A stretch of 64,000 bases of DNA from Kalaharituber pfeilii (Eukaryota > Ascomycota > Pezizomycetes > Pezizales > Pezizaceae): the NCBI GenBank assembly GCA_015179045.1, contig WHUZ01000060.1, positions 62,001-126,000 on the forward strand, given 5' to 3'. Position 1 is the first letter of the stretch. Each line of letters opens with the position of its first letter. A program made the translations under genes and the position numbers. The notes under the pieces were generated by a model. It saw nothing but the letters and a program-made list of their open reading frames with translations. It was not told where the DNA came from and ran no database searches. Shown piece after piece: positions 22,806 through 33,545 of this stretch.

Positions 22806-23254
22806 AGATTTTGCAATTTTATTTAATGTGCGAATCAGCAACAACCTGTAGAGGTCATAGCTACAAAGTGTGGAATTATATTGGGCGATAAGAGAGGAGG
22901 CCCAAGTTGAAGGGCAAAACGGTTTTTTCTGAGTAATATAGAGATAGAGAAGATGAAGAATAGAAGATTCTCAGTTGTATACATATGATACATACTTGTA
23001 TGTGCTTACTTGGCGGTGACCGAACTGCAAAAGGTAAGTACTTAAAATCAAGTAACTCCTCTCTCCAGGAAGTACAGTGCATGTGCCGGGAATGTTGCAG
23101 GCGGTCGTAATGCAACGAAAAGTGGTTTCATCACAACAAAGTAGACAGAAACGTTGTGTCGCTTCCTTTCTTTGAAGTTGCTCTGCCAGGGCAGTACAAC
23201 TGCTACATATGGGGTTGGTAGCAGGATCCAATTCTCCGCTCGTCTCTTCTCTCC

Positions 23255-23420
23255 AGAGTTCACATGCCCTGATGTAGTAATCTCCAGCCATCTCATATCC
23301 GCAACTATGGACCCTCTCAATTCGGGCGTGGTGCGGCGTTGCCTTGGGTCACGTGTGGATACACGTTCAAGGATTATGAGGATAGCTTCAACAAGGAGCA
23401 TGCCTTCTCTGCCGGCGAAT
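23255..23420 (-). repeat. Module T fragment
   Basis: It contains 'gagttcacatgccctgatgt' and the 'tcacgtgtggatac' stretch, as in 36660-36780. It is interrupted after 23423 by a small MITE. Confidence 0.5.
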
Positions 23421-23423
23421 ATA

Positions 23424-23510
23424 CAGTGACCCGCCAAAAGTCTGGGGATTAGGCTTGCATGATACATTTACCCCTATATTGCCTAATCCCCGAGACTTTT
23501 GACGAGTCAC
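23424..23510. mobile_element. 87-bp mariner-like MITE
   Basis: The inverted ends pair over about 30 nt: GTGACCCGCCAAAAGTCTGG on the left and a copy with three differences at 23481-23510. TA lies on both sides (23422-23423 and 23511-23512). The related spacer at 4998-5035 lacks the insert. Confidence 0.75.
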
Positions 23511-23567
23511 TATGCGTCAGGCAAGCATACTCATCAATTCACCCTGGAACATTGTATCGACATACGA

Positions 23568-23686
23568 AGCATAAAGTTTCGCTCAAGTGCGTGGTTGCAA
23601 GGACCGTGCAAGGGTCCGTCCAGCCTGCAGAAAATCCTTTCTCCACAGACCGCTCCAACTGTCGCGCTTGTGCGAAACTTTATGCT
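23568..23686. mobile_element. 119-bp MITE-like inverted repeat
   Basis: The arms AGCATAAAGTTTCGC (23568-23582) and GCGAAACTTTATGCT (23672-23686) are perfectly inverted, with weaker pairing further inside. It lies 57 bp from the preceding MITE. No target duplication was established. Confidence 0.65.
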
Positions 23687-23689
23687 GGT

Positions 23690-23860
23690 AGCGAGTACAC
23701 TATCCTTATAAGCCCCGATCTTGTGTCCACACTCGACTGAACATGGCGCTGTAGCCTTCGCACTGCCCCGGCTGCAAGGATGTACGGTAGCAGATATGAG
23801 GTTGCCGGGATTACTACATCAGGAAATGTCAACTCTGGGAGGAGGAAGCAAGGAGGGAGC
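23690..23860 (+). repeat. Module T fragment
   Basis: It holds 'tactacatcaggaaatgtca' (23812-23831), matching 312-333, and the preceding 'tatccttataagcc' phrase. It is a displaced part of the upstream repeat. Confidence 0.5.
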
Positions 23861-23989
23861 TGGATTCCTCCCTGTACTGACAAGCAGACCCGTTCTCGTA
23901 CAGTACACAAGCATCTGTAGTTACGCTTGTGCCACCTCTAAGCAACATATACCGGTATATGCATACTCTGTGCTTCCCCGAAGACAGGG

Positions 23990-24460
23990 AGTTACTTGAA
24001 CTGGACAATGCCTGCATGACATCACTAGTGAGTTCTACACTTGCCTATGAAGAATGAATGGTTGCTATAATCCAGCTGCAGCCCCCACTTCGCAGAGCTG
24101 TTTGCAATAGCACAGCCTTATTCCAAGCCAACCACGTTTTAGCATTAGCCAAAACCGAGCCGGTAGGCTGACTCGCTACTGCATACGGGTAAAGTGGAGT
24201 GAGGCGAAACAGAGGATATCAATCTTGGCAAATATGCCAGGATTACTAGCTAGCTGGTCTGCAGAGCACACTCTTCACCGCATCAGCCTTTCTCATTATG
24301 AAAGCTTGAGGTTCAAAATAGTGCAAACGTTAAGAAATTGCGGAAATCGCTTTACACCAGTCGGCCTTTCTCTAGCCAACGGAGTTTCGACTATAGCCAA
24401 GTCACGTTCCCTGCACGTACCAGATTTCAGTTGACCTACACATCCAACTAGTCCAAAGCA
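23990..24460. other. Upstream region of ANK-E
   Basis: Family 5' flank in inverted orientation ('ctggtctgcagagcacactc' at about 24257 matches flanks of the minus-strand genes). No promoter element could be assigned. Confidence 0.4.
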
Positions 24461-27119
24461 ATGTCAGATCCACTCTCGATAGTTGCCTCAGTTGCCGGTC
24501 TCATCTCAATCTCAGCAAAAATCATAAGCATGCTGAAGAATCTCCATGATTGCGCAAAGCAGGCACCAGCATCCATCAGTCGCATAATGGAAGAAATGCA
24601 AGATATGAATGTCATCTTCTGCCAGGTTCAGTTATTTATTGCTGGGACAACTAAGGTTGCAAACCAAAGCAGGTTAAAAATGCTGTCCATTCACCATCTT
24701 ATTGCGACTTTGAGTGGATGTGTTTTGATTGCTTCCAACTTGGAAGAGTACCTGAGTAAGATGGGGGTTAGTGATCTCGGATCCATGCGGTCTCCAGCAA
24801 ACAAAGCAAGCCTTTTGTTTGAGAGGATTAAATGGGCACTGTGGAAGGAAGCAGAGGTTGCAGTCTTTATTGAGGACCTGGAGCGACACAAGTTGAGTTT
24901 GAATCTGATATTGGGCATTATTCAGTGGTAAGTTCAGATCTACAGCATTAATTCTATCATGTTTCCTTGGGGGGGTAGGGGGGTCACACAGATAACTGAT
25001 CTCTTTGTATAGTCATACCAGTGCCGAGGCTTCCGAAAAACTCGAGCAATTGCATGAAGTAGTTTTTCAGATATTGGAATCAAACCATGCAATCTCGATC
25101 CAGTTACGAGAGCTCATCAGCCGTCAGGACCCTGCAATAAATGAAGTCCAGTCCTCAGAATCTGATAATCAAGCCAAGGATGCAAGCACACTACCTCTAA
25201 AAGACGATTTCCAGATAGCATTATCCTCATTCAAGGACGACCAGGTGCCTGATGATAATGATGATGCTGCATCATTCAGAACAGCGGTAACATCTCGTAG
25301 CACATTCTCATTGCGATCTATACAATCAATGCGATCAATGCGATCAATGCGGTCAATGCGATCAATGCCGTCAATGCGATCAATGCTATCATTTATGGAT
25401 GAACTCAGAAATTCAAGGCCTTACAGGCGAATCCAGAGGTGGGGCATAAACGACGATTCTTACTCCACGTCCTCTAGCGGTAGCTCCACAAGAGGTTGTA
25501 GCTGGTCAATGCTGTCAGATATGACCTTGGGTGATCTTGACTCAATTTCGGAGATCTCAGTAATTGTGCTACCTATTTGCTTATCTGATCTCTGGGACTC
25601 ACAGCCTTACCAAGTTCCTCTTCATTCAGCTGCAGGTCGCTACAGGTTACGCCGCAAATTGAAATGGTCTTCTCGAGGGGGCATCCACTATGCCATTCGC
25701 CAGGGGAGTGAAAATGGTGTTCAAACTCTACTAGCTTTAGGAACAGATATAGAGGAGAGGGATTCAGAGGGCCGGACACCACTTGCTCATGCTGCATCTT
25801 TAGGTCATGAGGGCATTTGCAAATTACTGTTGGAGAGAAGAGCAAGTACAGAAGGGGTAATCCACATTGCCATCCATAACAGAAATACGAACTTTGTTCA
25901 AGATTTACTTGCTTTTGGGGCAGATATAGAGGAGAGGGATTCAGAGGGCCGAACACCACTTACTCATGCTGCATCTATAGGTCATGAGAGCATTTGCAAA
26001 TTACTGTTGGAGAGAAGTGCAAGCATAGAAGGGGTAATCCACATTGCCATCCATAACGGAAATGTGAATTTTGTTCAAGATTTACTTGCTTTTGGGGCAG
26101 ATATAGAAGAGAGGGATTCAAAAGGCCAAACACCACTTGCTCATGCTGCATCTATGGGTTGTGAGATCATTTGCAAATTACTGTTGGAGAGAGGAGCAAG
26201 CATAAAAGGGAAATTTCACATTGCCTTTCTTGGGGGAAATGAGAATATTATTGAAGATTTACTTGCTTTTGGGGCAGATATAGAGGAGAGGGATTCAGAA
26301 GGCCGAACACCACTCACTCATGCTGCATCTAAAGGTTATAACAGCATTTGCAAATTACTGTTGGAGAGAGGAGCAAGGATTGAAGGAATAATCCACAGTG
26401 CTATTGATGGGAGAAATGAGAATATTGTTCAAGATTTACTTGCTTTTGGGGCAGATATAGAGGAGAGGGATTCAAAGGGCCGAACACCGCTTGCTCATGC
26501 TGCATACATGGGTTATGAGAGTATCTGCAAATTACTATTGGAGAGAGGTGCAAGTGAGGAAGCAATAGCATCAACTACCCCTCCAATTGACCTAACTGGC
26601 TGCATCAATAAGGCACTGAGTAATAAATCCGAGACTATAGTACGATTGCTGATCATAATGGGTGCGGACATCGAGGAACAGAACTGGTGGAATATGACTC
26701 CTTTGCTCTGCGCACTATTCAACGGCCAAACAGCAATTGCAAAACTCTTGATTGAGAAGGGGGCAGATCTTTTTGCACATGATAGCAACCAACGGACAAC
26801 ACTACATTGTGCAATTTTTGGGAACAATTCTGAGATGTTGACAGAAATCCTGGAACGAGGAGCATGCAAGCTCATCAATGAGGGTGATAAGGAAGGCTTG
26901 ACCCCACTCCACATGCCCCAGTGCATCTACTCTCTCACACTTACAAAGATATTGATTGAGCATGGTGCATCTCCAACCATCCAGAACAAGTATGGAGAAA
27001 CCCCATATGATACGGCACTGAATTATGGTCCTCGTGAAGTAGCAATATATCTTTGGTCGCAACTTCCACCTGAAGAGCGGGCCCGGAAAAGGCCTCCACC
27101 AGTGGAATGGTACAAATGA
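24461..27119 (+). CDS. ANK-E: intact STAND-type N-terminal plus ankyrin protein (only plus-strand member)
   Basis: Predicted join is 24461..24927 and 25013..27119, giving 857 residues. The intron (24928-25012, 85 nt) has GTAAGT and TATAG, and the junction codon is TG|T (Cys156). Residues 1-180 form the fungal STAND-type N-terminal domain, with ERIKWALWKE near 124. The Ser-rich linker contains an RSM repeat from a 9-bp microsatellite (25325-25391) and the conserved block SMLSDMTLGDLDSISE. Five 59-residue ankyrin units follow, then a C-terminal ankyrin block ending EWYK. The exon-1 protein differs from ANK-A at about 10 of 156 residues, the closest pair in the cluster. The complete frame, good splice sites and typical C-terminus make this the best reference member. 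Cytoplasmic receptor or scaffold function is inferred only. Confidence 0.88.
25325..25391 (+). repeat. 9-bp coding microsatellite in ANK-E linker
   Basis: About seven copies of a TCAATGCGA-type unit encode repeated Arg-Ser-Met. ANK-A and ANK-I carry two to four RSM/CSM-type copies at this place; ANK-D has almost none. Confidence 0.85.
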
Positions 27120-27620
27120 TTCTCTAATACGGTCCCGAAGAATTCTCTTTTTTTTTTTTTTTTTTTTTTTCTATTTTCATCCTTGCTGCCTATTTCTCTT
27201 GGTCTTTGCGTATTATGTGACCATCATGTATCTCTTTTTTCTTTTCTGTTCCTTTCGTAGTATGTTTGTTTTTTGTCGTGTTTCTTTTCGAAGATGATAC
27301 TCTTTGTAGTAGTACTGTATATATGGACGGGATTGGTTCCCCGGCTAGCAACATTAATGTACCAATAGCATTTTCCTCAAGGGCCATGGCAGCCTCATGT
27401 GCTTTTGGGAGCAGAATAAAGGGAACGGCTTTACTATAACACACTACCGGGTCTTGACAAGAGCTCATAGCCCAAAAAGCGTTGCGTGCGTGGGTGCGTG
27501 CGTGCGGTGACTTCGACGGGAAACCCGCTGCCGCAAAGCACGAATTGATACTGGCTCGGCCGTTACATAAACGAACAAGCACGTATAATACTGAGTTACT
27601 AGTATATAGTCTCATGCCAT
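27120..27620. other. 3' flank of ANK-E
   Basis: It starts with a T-run (27148-27171). It then mirrors the A-rich conserved 3' flank of the minus-strand genes ('aatagcattttcctcaaggg' at about 27366). It supports an inverted duplication that includes flanks. Confidence 0.5.
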
Positions 27621-28260
27621 GACCCTCTGGCTGCTATCGAGCGCAGCGAGGAGTAGTATGTACAATTGCCTATACTCACAGAATTTTGTTACAATGTCGC
27701 CAGCAAGTGCACCTTTGATGTTTTTTTGTTTTTTTGTTTGCTTGTTTTTCTTGCGCAGTCAACTTCTTTCTCTGGAATTCATCCCCAGCTCCACCCAGCT
27801 TTCCTCCGCCGACCATATTTTTAAATCTGGTCCTGTCTCAAGCCAACCCCCCCCCCCCCCCCCCCCCCGTTGCCCACCTGCAAGTTTAAGCTCCGGTGTA
27901 TCCACCAACTGACCAACAAAGATGCCACTGGTATTTAACTTCAATGAGTACTGCATAAATAATTAATATGCTGCCAGACAATAATAAAATACAACAAAAG
28001 CACATATCGGAGTAGCCAACAAACTAAGGACTATAAATTTTGTATTATACGAGAAGCCGTTGAAGCGGCCATTGGAGAGGTTGCTGTAGAAGCCGCTGAA
28101 GGGGATGCTTGAGGGGCGGTGTATCTGAGAGGTGGTGGAGGGGGGTGCAATTGAGAAGTGGTGGGGGTTGAGGGACTCTGTTGCGGCTGCTAGGAGGGGT
28201 CCGATTGAGAGGTGATGATGGTGAGGGGGAGGTTCAAGAGGCGGTGGAGTTGGTACCTTT
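27621..28260 (-). repeat. Module C copy, inverted
   Basis: Reverse complement of the series at 346-1060: 'gatgccactggtatttaact' near 27921, then 'ccgttgaagcggccattgga' (28062) and a G-rich end. A C-run (27847-27868) interrupts it. It lies beyond the ANK-E stop, as in the other members. Confidence 0.6.
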
Positions 28261-28374
28261 TCGAACTGATATATAGATTGGTGCTGGCGGAGCGGGGAAG
28301 AGGGCTCGACTTCTGTGTACTGACCTATGCCTTGGTCGACGTGGAATGCTAGTGATGGGGTAACAAGCTCCGCG

Positions 28375-28450
28375 GAGAGGTATAGAATTCAGAGCTCCAT
28401 TTCGATTCCGAATTCCAGGCTGGCGCGAGGAGGGCTGTCCAGAATCTTAA
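28375..28450 (+). repeat. tRNA-like (B-box) segment of module T
   Basis: It contains 'agctccatttcgattccgaa', a damaged form of the T-arm/B-box motif seen clearly at 48835-48912. It runs on into the module T body. Confidence 0.5.
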
Positions 28451-28830
28451 GATGGCCCCGGCTCCGGCGATGATCATTTGGGAATTAAGTTTTTAGTGAT
28501 GATCAATTGCGGCTTGGAACCGGGGCAACTCGTTTTCAATTTTTGCTTCCTATTTTTATTTGGTTTGATAAGTACTAGTACGGGTATTCAAGCACCCGCG
28601 CTAGCTATAGCGGTCTTCTAGGCTCTGGGAGAAGTACATATACGCCGACACAGGAGGCATGCCACTGGATTATGCTTATCCTCATAGGCAATGATCTTAA
28701 GCCTACATTTGATCCAATGTGTCGGCGAAGCCCTCGCACTGCGATTGGGAGGGTGAACGGTCGCAGATACAATCGCAGATGCGATCGCGAGGTGACTGGA
28801 GATTGCCATATGGGGAGCCAGGGGTAAAAT
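28451..28830 (+). repeat. Module T copy
   Basis: It contains 'ggaaccggggcaactcg' (28517-28533) and the later 'tgtcggcgaagccctcgcac', aligned with 1-345. A CGCAGATNCAATCGCAGATGCGATCGC stutter occurs near 28760-28790. Confidence 0.6.
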
Positions 28831-28999
28831 CTTCTGAAGCTACACCCGTTCCACCTCTAAGTTACCGGTACCGGACCACAGGCACCTGCCGCGCTGCCGC
28901 AACATCTTCAATGAAAAGTACTGTAGCCTCATAAAGTTTCTATTTGGAGGGTTGCAGGTCCTTGTGCCGAATGGCATACGTACATGGAGAACGGTCCGT

Positions 29000-29240
29000 A
29001 ATGCCCTGGTTCCAGCAATGATCGTGTGGGGGAATAATTAGATTTCCAGTGACAATCAATTGGGGCCTGGAACCTTTGCTTCCTATAGCTATTTTTTTGG
29101 TTTGACACGGAGGCGTGTTTCTTAGATTACGCTATCCTCATAACCATTGAATTTATGCCTACATTTGATCCAAGGTGTCGGCAAAGCGCTTGCACTGGAA
29201 TTGGGAGGGAAGCCGCGGTAAATGGATTGCTGCCTGTACT
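29000..29240 (+). repeat. Second, shortened module T copy
   Basis: It has 'gatttccagtgacaatcaat' and 'tgatccaaggtgtcggcaaa' in the same order as 1-260 but with deletions. It is a direct repeat of the preceding copy. Confidence 0.55.
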
Positions 29241-30783
29241 TAAAGTAGACTGGTTCGCGTACACTACACAGTACTGTATCCGCATGTTCCACCTCTAAGC
29301 TACTGGTACCAGACCCTCACATGCACTGCCACATCGTCAACGAAAAGTAGTCTCACAAAGTTAAGTTTCTGTTTGGTTGGAGACATTATATTGGCTCTGA
29401 CTTAAAAACAGAAAAATTCTGACCTACTTCGTTATGATAAAGCCGCTTCTTGCATGGCTGAGGGGAGTATAAACACCAACACAGAATTAGAAGGCGTGTT
29501 CCTGGATTACTCGCTATCCATGAGCATCATGATAGCTTTTACATCACTCCTGAGCTCTTTAGCTCTTTGACTTAGACGGCGCATATCACATGTAGGTTGA
29601 TACACATATATTGCGGTGATGTGTGGGGTGTTTAGTCGCGGCAATTCATATTTTACTTATTGATAAATTTCGCAGGGTTAAAAGAGGTACCTCACGGTTC
29701 CTACCTAGTTTGGTTGGCGTATTTTCTCTGATAACTTCTGGTAACCATTGTCAACTATTCAGTGACAACCAAAACTAATACGATAGAATCGCTTAGTTGC
29801 TGACTGCCACATTACATAATTGAAATTTGTTCAACTCATTGGAGTATTTGTTTATTTGCATGTTTGTTTATTCGTATATTATCCTCTGGCAGTTAGATGC
29901 TTTTAATATTCTTTAAATCTTCTCATACACATGTATTTTAGCATGACTCCACAATCTGCGACAGAGGAGTATTTCACTGGAATGGGATCTTTGCTGAAGA
30001 GAAAGCATTTTGCTGAAAAGGGTTTTTTTTATTGTGGTAAAGGACTTTTCGCCTGGACGAGGGGCTACAGTGTCAGGAATCTTCTCTCGAGACATGTTTT
30101 TTGCTCACAAAGGAAGTGTTAATTTATATTTCTAATAAGATGTTTTTCTAGCACTTTTTCGCATTCTTAACAGCAGTTTGGTTTGGTTCGAAGTTAACTG
30201 TAGAGGACGCATAGTGGCCATGTAGTTAATGTACCGCATAATCAGGCGAGCAAGACCTCCCATCAGTAGAGGGGAAGCTTTGCGTAAGGCTGCTAATTCT
30301 ATGTAGATGGAGGCAAGAGAGACACTTCCTAGATGAAATAGTCTACAGTAGAGGATAGAAGAGATCAGAATTCGACTTAACCCAAAAAGTCCGACTGGGG
30401 GTCTTGCTTGCGAGATTATGCGGTAGTGCATAGTGCGTTGTAAAGGGGAAAAAAAAAAAATTATGAACCGTGGTGCTACTGAGTTAGCTCGGACAAGTGG
30501 TGACTGGATCAATGGCCCGGCACATATACTCCTCTGCAACCAATAGCCAGTCTCCGGCGAATACGTGAAACCTGTACTGATCAAATAAAACAAAAAATAG
30601 GAAGCAAAAAGCAAAAACCGAGTTTGCCCCGGTTCCAACTCCCGATGACCCTCGCTAGAAATCTAACGTCCAAATAACCATCGCCGGAATCGGGGCATTA
30701 CAGTCCATCTTTGTTCTCATACCCAGCCTAAAGAGACCGGTTGCCAAGCCGAATATTTAATATTTTTTGCAACCAGTCTGTTA
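29241..30783. other. Long unrecognised stretch
   Basis: Mostly AT-rich sequence up to 30130. A 168-codon minus-strand frame (30132-30638) is hydrophobic and lacks a recognisable domain. Fragments of module T tail ('ccagtctccggcgaatacgt', 30549-30568; the stretch to about 30720) lie near the right end. No supported gene. Confidence 0.35.
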
Positions 30784-32687
30784 CTGTTAAGTATGGCTTA
30801 GTGCGCAGGGATGGCTTAGTGCGTAGCACCTGGGCACCACGCTGACTCAGCATTATTCTTCATATTCTGCCGACGGATATAGGCAGAAGACTGTAATTTT
30901 CGGCGCATATCATCACAATTGCTCACTCTACACATTGCATCTATCATACATATGAAAAAATAAAGCTTTCGATGTCAAAACCCCATTCTGAATTGAGTAC
31001 CCCCCTATGATGACCCCCTCCCCCCCCCCCCACATCCTACCCGCACTACCACGCATTGTACTAATCCAAGCCATCATACTGCTTCATCATCCACCTACTC
31101 AATGGTTAGCACTAGAATGTGAAGCTCACATGGCTACATACCTCAGCGAATTGCTGCAATCTAACAGCATCCAGCATCTCTACAAGCTGTTCCTCATCAA
31201 AATGGACCTCCTCCCACTCTTCAGCCACCTCAGAGCCAGGCAACACCTTCAACACCTTCGGTTTTTGTGGCTTCAGTGGTGGCTTCCTTTTCTCTTTCCT
31301 CGCAGCATCAACTTCCAGTCGCCATGCTTCGACCTCCGTCTCCCACTGTGCCTTTGCTTCATCATTCAGCTTCTTCAACTCCACCCTATCTTGTCGGCGC
31401 TGGACTTTCGCTGCTTCCGCTGCACGCTGCTTCTCTGCTCGCTCAATGCCCTCCATGACGTCCTTGTCCGTTAGGACTCTACCTTTGCCCACATGCTTGC
31501 GGCTAGAGGCCTTAACCACTGTCTTGCCTGAGCGCGCTGCAGAATACCAAAGCATCCTACATCCAATGGCTGCATGAAGCCGGTGGAGTGTGGAGGGAGG
31601 CATATCATGTGAGTGTTATGCTTTAATGCGAACTGGACTACCTTCCAGTGGACATGGGAGCTATGGCCGTCAACGATGAGGATGCGAGCAGTGGTAGTGG
31701 GGGCGGTGGGGGCGGTGGGGGTGGTGTGCCGCTCAAAGTGTCTGGAGATATACTCAAATCCTAACTCGTCATCCATATATCCACTTGGAGAGACTCCATA
31801 CCCTCCTCCAGGAATGAGTGCAATGCTAATCCTTCTTGACTCTGCAATACCCTCATTGGTTGCATAATACCCTTCACGATGCGTCTTTCCTTGCCATACA
31901 ATAAATGGTGGTATGACATCACCTGTGGCATTGTCTCCAATACACTGCAGAATTCTCTGCTGCCTTCACTCACAGCAGTAGGTACCGTGTCTGCACGTAC
32001 AACAGCCTTCTCTCGTCCAGATCTACCAAGTGTCATACCTTTCTCATCACAGTTCCAAAGGTTAGCCGGTGTTACCTGGTAGCGACGGATAAGGTCATTC
32101 AACAGCTTATAAAATGCAGTTTGGAGCTCCGGAGTAGCTCCAGCTTGCTTCCTCGAACGCTCTTGATGCTCAACCCACTCCTTCTTCAGGATAGGGTGTC
32201 GCTTGATAAAACGGTTCACCCATAGCTCACCAAGCCTATGTATGTTGCCAGGACGTGAATTGAGGATATCCTGAGCTATTCGATGGATGAGAGAAAGGCT
32301 CATAGGAAACCCACGCTGTGCCATGAGGCAGCAGTGATCTGCTATAGCTTCCTCCTGCCCCGGAGTGAACAATTGACGGTATTGGTGAGCTTTATTGCGT
32401 GCTTGCGTCTTTCCTGCAACCCTGCGACGTAAGGTATCCGCATTGACACCATAGAGGTCTGCAATGCGAGCTCTGGACACCCAAGGCATGTCCCGTGCAT
32501 GCTGTATAGCTTTTTGGAGGTTATCTTCAGTATATACAGGCATGGTTGATTGTATATGTGAAGTTTGAGAAGCATAGCATAGCTAGATCTCGTGATATGC
32601 AGAATAAGGGGGGGGGGTTGGTGCCGAGGAGCAGGGATATTTTAGCGCGCACTAAGCCATCCCTGCGCACTAAGCCATAGCTAACAG
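30784..32687 (-). mobile_element. 1.9-kb Fot1/pogo-type DNA transposon
   Basis: The TIRs are about 40 bp, starting CTGTTAAGTATGGCTTAGTG on the left; the right end differs at two positions. Within each TIR a TGGCTTAGTGCG motif occurs twice. TA flanks both ends (30782-30783 and 32688-32689). A narrower reading, TIRs 30794-32677 with TA at 30792 and 32678, is also possible. The element encodes a transposase on the minus strand. Structure and coding content agree with the pogo branch of Tc1/mariner. Confidence 0.88.
31112..32543 (-). pseudogene. pogo/Fot1 transposase, frameshifted
   Basis: From ATG at 32543 the frame encodes a psq-like helix-turn-helix (residues 5-45), a CENP-B-type DNA-binding helix-turn-helix (about 57-125) and the first catalytic Asp in NCDEKG (D166). 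The frame is lost near residue 200 (about 31943). The DDE domain continues in another frame with VDGHSSH (second Asp) and QPLDVG (third Asp), with exactly 35 residues between them. Another break near 31540 leads to a Lys/Glu-rich C-terminal part (31112-31510), and the usual stretch between them looks shortened. A Pro/Thr-Ala insertion comes from a GGTGGGGGC-type repeat (31697-31725). All catalytic residues survive, so decay seems recent. Confidence 0.88.
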
Positions 32688-32704
32688 TAGTCCATCTTAC
32701 TAAC

Positions 32705-32795
32705 TGTAAGATGCTGGACCACCCTCTTCGCCAGCTCGGAATCGAACCGGAGCCCTTAATTCTATACCCCTCCATGTCACTTATTCGAGTTCAAT
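32705..32795 (-). repeat. tRNA-like (B-box) segment of module T
   Basis: On the minus strand it contains GGTTCGATTCCGAGC, which fits the pol III B-box consensus. The acceptor and anticodon arms of a real tRNA cannot be drawn. It lies beside the pogo element, which inserted next to it. Confidence 0.6.
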
Positions 32796-32929
32796 TCACA
32801 GAAGTTGGCACAACCCACGCCTCTTAAAGACGCTGCGCGGCCCCTGGTCCTCTGCTCCCTGTCCTCCCCTGCCCGCATCACCGAGCTATAGATCAGTTCG
32901 AAAAGCTAATTCCACCTCCTGTTGAACCC

Positions 32930-33250
32930 CTCCGCACCACCACCTCTGAATCCCACCCCCTCCACTTACCCACCTCATCTCAATTGCACTCCCCTCCAGC
33001 AGCTGCAGCAGCATCTCGCTCCCCACCACTTCTGAATCGCATCACCCCTTCAACATCCCCTTCTCCGACCCTCGTTGCGCCACTACCACCACCCTTCAGC
33101 AGCAAACTCCTACAGCCTCTTCAAAAGTTTAGTGGACAAAACAAACTACTCCTTTGTAGGTCGGCTATTCAAAAGTTGTTTTGTTTTGTTTGCATTTTAT
33201 TTTTGTTTCGGTTGGCAATTTATTATTTAGACAAGAACTGCGGCCATTCA
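32930..33250 (+). repeat. Module C copy (partial)
   Basis: C-rich start (32930-33120), then 'aactactcctttgtaggtcg' and a TTTTGT-rich stretch, resembling 5690-5780. Confidence 0.5.
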
Positions 33251-33469
33251 GCAGTGGCTCGTGTGTATCTAACTCACCACCATACTGTATGGCTATTTAT
33301 GCTGTGGCTGCCAGGGCTGTAGCTTGCCACACTGGTGTTGCTGGCGATGGAGCTGCGCTCGATGGGTTCAAGACGTTCGGAATTACTGTATGCCAAGAAT
33401 TGAACTGACCTACGCCTTGACTGAAGTGGAAAGCTGTGGTCTCCAGCGATGGAGGTAAGGTCAAGCACC

Positions 33470-33545
33470 ATGGAGAGGTGTACAAACGGGGGGCCCTGGT
33501 TCAATTCTAAGCTAGACAAGAGGGTTGTCCAGTACCTCCCGGAGG
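33470..33545 (+). repeat. tRNA-like (B-box) segment, plus strand
   Basis: It contains GGTTCAATTC followed by 'agagggttgtccagtac', the same order as the other tRNA-like segments but inverted relative to 32705-32795. Together they enclose module C sequence. Confidence 0.5.

Larger units (their letters stand above)
20020..23040. mobile_element. Duplicated repeat (about 1.1 kb) expanded by two nested transposons
   Basis: Collinear with about 46330-47400. Shared landmarks are 'ggcaggggcaatgc', 'gtggggtccatac', 'cagtgcattctctcctactt', 'tcaagttgacagagat' and 'tatagagatagag'. Relative to that copy it contains two inserts, 20413-21303 and 21780-22805. Removing both leaves about 1.1 kb, the size of the other copy. 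The nature of the underlying repeat is unknown and no coding domain was seen. Confidence 0.8.

Noticed and set aside
30132..30638. 168-codon minus-strand frame
   Set aside because: Hydrophobic, low resemblance to any family, overlaps a module T tail and has no paralog in the window. Too weak to call a gene.
31007..31577. Plus-strand frames of about 150 codons
   Set aside because: They lie opposite the pogo transposase and are explained as its shadow frames.
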